From positions 1-59,854 of the forward strand of contig CAMVIT010000011.1 of the NCBI GenBank assembly GCA_947167635.1: a DNA stretch of 59,854 nt, written 5' to 3'. The stretch's first letter is position 1; each line of letters starts with the position of its first letter. The stretch comes from F23-D06 sp947167635. Lineage in GTDB: Bacteria > Bacteroidota > Bacteroidia > Bacteroidales > WCHB1-69. Positions 56,170 through 59,854 of the stretch are shown here, piece after piece. A program made the translations under genes and the position numbers. The notes under the pieces are model-generated. The model ran no database searches and was not told the DNA's origin. It saw nothing but the letters and a program-made list of their open reading frames with translations.

Positions 56170-57771
56170 ATGAAAATCAAATCCCTTCTGCTTGCATTCG
56201 GCATCATTTGCCTCGTTTTTCACTCACACGGTCAAGAGACCGAACTGGTGGGTGCCAATTGCACCTCCATCATGGTAGGCTGCAAGGCCACCACAGACGG
56301 TTCCGTGATCACCTCGCACACCTGCGACAGCAAGTACCGCACTTGGGTGACCATGGAGCCTGCCGCCGACCATAAGCCCGGCACCATGCACAAGGTCTAT
56401 AAGGGCACGATGCACACTGAAACGCCCAAAAGCATGGAGGGTCTGACCCTTGCGGGCGAGATTCCCGAGGCGGCGCACACCTACGCCTACATGAACACTG
56501 CCTACCCTTGCCTCAACGAAAAACAGCTGGCCATCGGCGAGAGCACCTTCTCCGGTCCTGACACCTTGGTGAACGAGAAGGGCATGTTCCTCATCGAGGA
56601 GCTGGAGCGGGTGGCCCTGCAACGCTGCGACAACGCCCGCGATGCCATCCGTCTCATTGGAGAGCTCATCGCCCAATATGGTTACGGCGACGGTGGAGAG
56701 TGCATCACCATCGCCGACAAGAAAGAGGTTTGGCAGATGGAGATCCTCGGCGAGGGTCCCGACAAGATCGGTGGCATCTGGGTTGCGCAACGTGTGCCCG
56801 ACAACGAGGTCGCCGTCAGCTGCAACGTGCCCCGTATCGGCAAATTGGACCGCAAGAACAAAAACTACTTCCTCTGCTCCGACAACATTGAGCAAGTGGC
56901 CCGGAAATACGGTCTGTGGGATGGCAAGGGTGACTTTGTTTGGTACAAGGCATTCCCCTCCTCCTACAGCAACGGCAAGAACTTCAAGGAGCGCGAGTGG
57001 TACATCTTCAACGAACTGGCACCCTCGCTCCACCTTGCCCTCGACGCTGAAGAGCTGCCCTTCTCCATCAAGCCCGACAAGAAGGTGGATGTGCGCAAGG
57101 TGATGGAGCTCTTCCGCGCTAACTATGAGGGTTCTCCCGAACTGGACCAGACACAGAACCTGCTCTACCCGCGCACGCGCAAAATCGATGGCAACCTTGT
57201 CACCGACACGGTGGTTTGCCCCAACGCCAATCCGTGGATGGATGGCAACGAGCGGGCCATGTACAACCTGCTCAAGCCCGGCACTGTAACGTTCTACCGC
57301 GGTGTGGCCATGTCATGGTGCTCCTATTCGTTCATCACCCAATGCCGCAGCTGGTTGCCCGATGAGATCGGTGCACTCTGTTGGTTCTCCTTGGAAAATC
57401 CCGGGCAGAGTCCGCGCATCCCCGTCTATGCGGGTGCCACCAAGATGCCTGCCGGCTTCGACATCTGCGGACACTTCCGCTACAACGAGAACGCTGCCCT
57501 GTGGCACTACCGCAAGGCCAACAAGCTGGGCCAGGTGAGATGGGGACGGACCAAAACGATGTTCTATGACAACATCCTCCGCTATGAAGAGAAAGCCATG
57601 GAGGAGTTGCCCGCTCTCGAGAAAAAGGTGGCCGACCTGCTAAAAGATGGCAAAAAGCAAGATGCACAGAAGCTTCTCAACCAGTACACCTCCGACTTTG
57701 CCGGCGCCACACGACAAACCTGGCAGGACATGGAGGCAAAGATGTGGGAGACTTTCTGGACGGGATTTTAG
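56170..57771 (+). CDS. C69-family dipeptidase, copy A
   Basis: 533 residues from MKIKSLLLAFG; the extension to 56098 would read the promoter. Signal peptide ends about residue 21. The catalytic Cys is Cys31 in GANCTSIMVGCKATTDGSV, which becomes the N-terminal nucleophile after processing, as in peptidase U34/C69. Later motifs CITIADKKEVWQMEILG and the tail helix (EKKVADLLKDGKKQDAQKLLNQYT) are shared with copy B. It would split dipeptides in the periplasm. The stop faces that of copy B, 52 bases away. Confidence 0.92.
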   Translation: MKIKSLLLAFGIICLVFHSHGQETELVGANCTSIMVGCKATTDGSVITSHTCDSKYRTWVTMEPAADHKPGTMHKVYKGTMHTETPKSMEGLTLAGEIPEAAHTYAYMNTAYPCLNEKQLAIGESTFSGPDTLVNEKGMFLIEELERVALQRCDNARDAIRLIGELIAQYGYGDGGECITIADKKEVWQMEILGEGPDKIGGIWVAQRVPDNEVAVSCNVPRIGKLDRKNKNYFLCSDNIEQVARKYGLWDGKGDFVWYKAFPSSYSNGKNFKEREWYIFNELAPSLHLALDAEELPFSIKPDKKVDVRKVMELFRANYEGSPELDQTQNLLYPRTRKIDGNLVTDTVVCPNANPWMDGNERAMYNLLKPGTVTFYRGVAMSWCSYSFITQCRSWLPDEIGALCWFSLENPGQSPRIPVYAGATKMPAGFDICGHFRYNENAALWHYRKANKLGQVRWGRTKTMFYDNILRYEEKAMEELPALEKKVADLLKDGKKQDAQKLLNQYTSDFAGATRQTWQDMEAKMWETFWTGF

Positions 57772-57823
57772 GCGATTGGTAGTTGGAGAACGAAGACTAA
57801 AGACCAATAGCCAACCACCTCTC

Positions 57824-59419
57824 CTACCACATTCCATCAAACACTGTCCAGATGTAGTCGCCGAGTTTCCAGGCTTGTTGCACAGCGCGGTTGCCACATT
57901 GGTTGGAGTAGTCGGTGAGCGTCTTGACGGCGCCGTCGCGGTCGCCGTTGCGCAGCTGGCGCAGGGCTTCCTGTTCAATCTGTCGGCTGCCTTCGCGGAA
58001 CTCCTTCTCCAGGGGTTGCCAGACATCGTCAATGACGATGTGCATGTCGCCCCAACGCTGGCAGGCGATGGTGCCCACGCGGTTGAAGGCCCACCAGGCC
58101 GCATCTTTGCTGAAGCCTGTCTCACGGCCGTCGGTCTTGTAAGTGGCTGGCAAGTCCGTGACGTTGGCATACAGCGGCACATAGACGGAGGAGGCCACGT
58201 TGTCGAGGGCGAACCAGCAGAGTGCACCCACTTCGTCGGGCAATTGCGCCCGGCATTGGATAATGGTGCCATACACGGTGAAATGCACGGCGATGTTGCG
58301 CTCTCCGCGCTCGTCCCAGCCGCCGTTGATCTTGTGCAGCTTCATCTCATCGGCCTTCATGAAGGGGTTGGCCATGGGTGAGATGACCTGCTTGCCGTCT
58401 TTATCGGCCACGGTCAGGGTCTTGCGCATGTCGTAGGGCGTGCCTTCGTAGTAGTCGCGGAAGACGCTCATCATCTTCTCAACGGTTACGAGGGTGTCGG
58501 GTTTGACGGAGAAGGGATAGTTTTCGGAATTGGGGTCCAAGTGCAGGGAAGGGGCGAGCAGGTCAAAGACGCGCCACTCGCGGCGACGGCAAGCGATCAT
58601 GGTGCGGGTGGCAGGTGCGTAGGCGTAGGCAAACTGGAAGGTCGATTTGCCATCCCACCAGCCCATCTCCTTGGCCAACGTATAGACGTTGTCGGAGGCC
58701 ATGAAGTAGTCCTTGTTCTTGAGGTCTATCTCCCGGATGGTGGAGGCGTTGGCGTTGACGGCCACATGGTCGTCGGGCACGCGCTGCGCGGCCCAGACGG
58801 CGCCCACCTTGTCCTTGCCGGGACCGAGAATTTCAAGATGCCACACTTCGTTCTTGTCGGCAATGGTGAGGCACTCGCCGGCATCGATCCAGCCATACTG
58901 CTTCAGCAGCTCACCGGCGGTGCGGATGGCCTCGCGTGCGGTGGCGCAGCGTTGCAACAGCAGCATGCAAAGCCGCTGGCAGTCGATGAGACCGCTGTCG
59001 GATTTCAGCTCGGCGCGCCCCCCGAAGGTGGATTCGCCAATGGCCAACTGCTTCTCGTTCACGCAGGGATAAGCCGTGTTGAGGAATTGGAAGGTGTGCG
59101 GGGCCTGGTTGATTTCACCCACGGGAATGTCTGCGTAACGGGCCATCTTGCCCGGTTCGTTCTTGGCCCACACGCGCTTGTAGAGCGTCTGTTTGGCACC
59201 CTTCGGGTGGTCTTTGGCTGGTTCTACCATGATGTTGGTGCGTGAGCGGTGGCTGTCGTCGGTGTGCGATGTCATCACCGAACCGTCGGCTGAGGCGAGC
59301 TTGCCCACGGTGATCGAGGTGCATTCCATGTTGCCCGTGACGGGGTCGGTTTCATATTGGGCGCGGGCCGTGCCGATCAAGAGCAAGGCAAACGTCAGGA
59401 GAAGGATGGTTTTTCTCAT
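57824..59419 (-). CDS. C69-family dipeptidase, copy B
   Basis: 531 residues. Signal peptide ends ARAQ. Catalytic Cys33 in NMECTSITVGKLASADGSV. The match to copy A runs through the whole chain (for example TAYPCVNEKQLAIGESTFGG and ECLTIADKNEVWHLEILG), so the two are paralogs set tail to tail. The clear divergence suggests an old duplication, perhaps with different dipeptide preference. Confidence 0.92.
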   Translation of the reverse strand: MRKTILLLTFALLLIGTARAQYETDPVTGNMECTSITVGKLASADGSVMTSHTDDSHRSRTNIMVEPAKDHPKGAKQTLYKRVWAKNEPGKMARYADIPVGEINQAPHTFQFLNTAYPCVNEKQLAIGESTFGGRAELKSDSGLIDCQRLCMLLLQRCATAREAIRTAGELLKQYGWIDAGECLTIADKNEVWHLEILGPGKDKVGAVWAAQRVPDDHVAVNANASTIREIDLKNKDYFMASDNVYTLAKEMGWWDGKSTFQFAYAYAPATRTMIACRRREWRVFDLLAPSLHLDPNSENYPFSVKPDTLVTVEKMMSVFRDYYEGTPYDMRKTLTVADKDGKQVISPMANPFMKADEMKLHKINGGWDERGERNIAVHFTVYGTIIQCRAQLPDEVGALCWFALDNVASSVYVPLYANVTDLPATYKTDGRETGFSKDAAWWAFNRVGTIACQRWGDMHIVIDDVWQPLEKEFREGSRQIEQEALRQLRNGDRDGAVKTLTDYSNQCGNRAVQQAWKLGDYIWTVFDGMW

Positions 59420-59427
59420 ATTGGTGA

Positions 59428-59854
59428 TTATTTTTTTCTGATGGGGTCGCAGGTGAGGCCGATGCCCAATTTCTTGAAAATTTTGTGATCAATTTCGCTG
59501 AGCATGACGGTGGAGTGAACCTGGCAGTCTTTGAGTTGCGGCAAGCATTCAAGGGCGCGGCGGCAGTTGCCGTCATGCAGGCTGAGCATGGAGAGAGCCA
59601 CGAGCACCTCGTCGGTGTGGAGGCGCGGGTTGTGACCGTGCAGCAGGGCGACCTTTGTGTTCTGGATGGGCTCGATCATCTCCTGCGGGATGAGTTTGAT
59701 GCTGTGGTCGATGCCGGCGAGGTGCTTGGTGGCGTTGAGCAACAAGGCGGCACTCGGTCCCAGCAACGGGCTGGTCTTGGCGGTGATGAGCGTGCCGTCG
59801 GCCAGCTCGATGGCGGCGGCGGCCACACCCTCCTGCTCCTTGCGCTCACGGGCG
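59428..59854 (-). CDS. DUF1846 (UPF0371) family protein, C-terminal part (5' end outside window)
   Basis: The last 141 residues are visible; the frame is open to the window edge. The match to DUF1846 is clear: TSPLLGPSAALLLNATKHLAGIDHSI, EMIEPIQNTKVALLHGHNPRLHTDEV and the ending LGIGLTCDPIRKK. The family is cytosolic and common in anaerobes; a role in nucleotide handling has been suggested but is not established. The stop is 8 bases before the copy B dipeptidase start, so they may be one operon. Confidence 0.85.
   Translation of the reverse strand, partial: ARERKEQEGVAAAAIELADGTLITAKTSPLLGPSAALLLNATKHLAGIDHSIKLIPQEMIEPIQNTKVALLHGHNPRLHTDEVLVALSMLSLHDGNCRRALECLPQLKDCQVHSTVMLSEIDHKIFKKLGIGLTCDPIRKK

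Noticed and set aside
57772..57823. Possible shared terminator between the C69 genes
   Set aside because: Short TTGG / CCAA words are present but do not form a good stem, and no T-tract follows.

Overview
The window looks like chromosomal DNA of an anaerobic member of the phylum Bacteroidota, most likely order Bacteroidales. The evidence is: several secreted proteins with type IX secretion (T9SS) C-terminal sorting domains, BspA-type leucine-rich repeats, a SecA of 1101 residues with a C-terminal SEC-C zinc motif, late menaquinone genes (menA, menG), a TonB-dependent receptor, and -7 promoter elements of the TAnnTTTG type in front of many genes. Core genes are moderately GC-rich; a few patches (about 699-2460, 6566-7300, 9897-11400, 50540-51500) are clearly AT-richer and carry accessory or decaying genes. 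Family and genus cannot be fixed from the sequence alone.

Layout. 1-7430 is a cluster of T9SS cargo: the end of a BspA-like LRR protein with an apparent frameshift, a thermolysin-like metalloprotease joined to a beta-helix stalk, a second LRR protein, a small lipoprotein and a broken T9SS cargo gene. 7462-9679 holds dtd, menA and menG, with two short tandem-repeat arrays. 9897-11354 is an AAA ATPase/nuclease-like gene behind a promoter bracketed by a 14-bp inverted repeat. 11449-17343 holds guaA, a BASS-type transporter, lptG and an S9 dipeptidyl-peptidase lipoprotein. 17427-19304 is a probable operon of a cysteine-rich lipoprotein, purN and a SAM hydroxide adenosyltransferase. 19305-28820 is a minus-strand run: PepSY-like protein, prmA, a 1499-residue secreted protein of unknown function, DAHP synthase/chorismate mutase and an S41 protease.

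28980-34288 is a plus-strand run: MGMT, mntP (behind a 17-codon leader ORF), coaX, an outer-membrane barrel, a TPR protein and lptC. 34285-36935 on the minus strand holds a DUF4340 protein, ribD and yigZ. 37079-41704 is a complete TolC-MacA-MacB tripartite export operon. 41810-48725 (minus) is rpe, a SHOCT protein, a fucP-type transporter, ltaE and secA, nearly without gaps. 48885-50522 holds an Mrp-type Fe-S carrier ATPase and thyA. 50540-51474 is a graveyard: a HEPN/MNT toxin-antitoxin pair whose HEPN half has lost its middle, and a truncated BRO-N gene. 51573-56094 holds pgk, manC and a TonB-dependent receptor, with palindromic repeats on both sides of manC. 56170-59419 is a convergent pair of C69 dipeptidases, and the window ends in a partial DUF1846 gene.

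No tRNA, rRNA, CRISPR array or intact insertion sequence was seen. The most unusual signals are: a hairpin repeat family with conserved GTAGAG(A/C)CG ends, one copy of which supplies codons of a signal peptide; an extended promoter motif TAnnTTTGC(C/A)GC recurring before many genes; the two-compositional protease gene; the metallothionein-like lipoprotein; the internally deleted HEPN toxin; and a CoaX with substitutions in a normally invariant motif.
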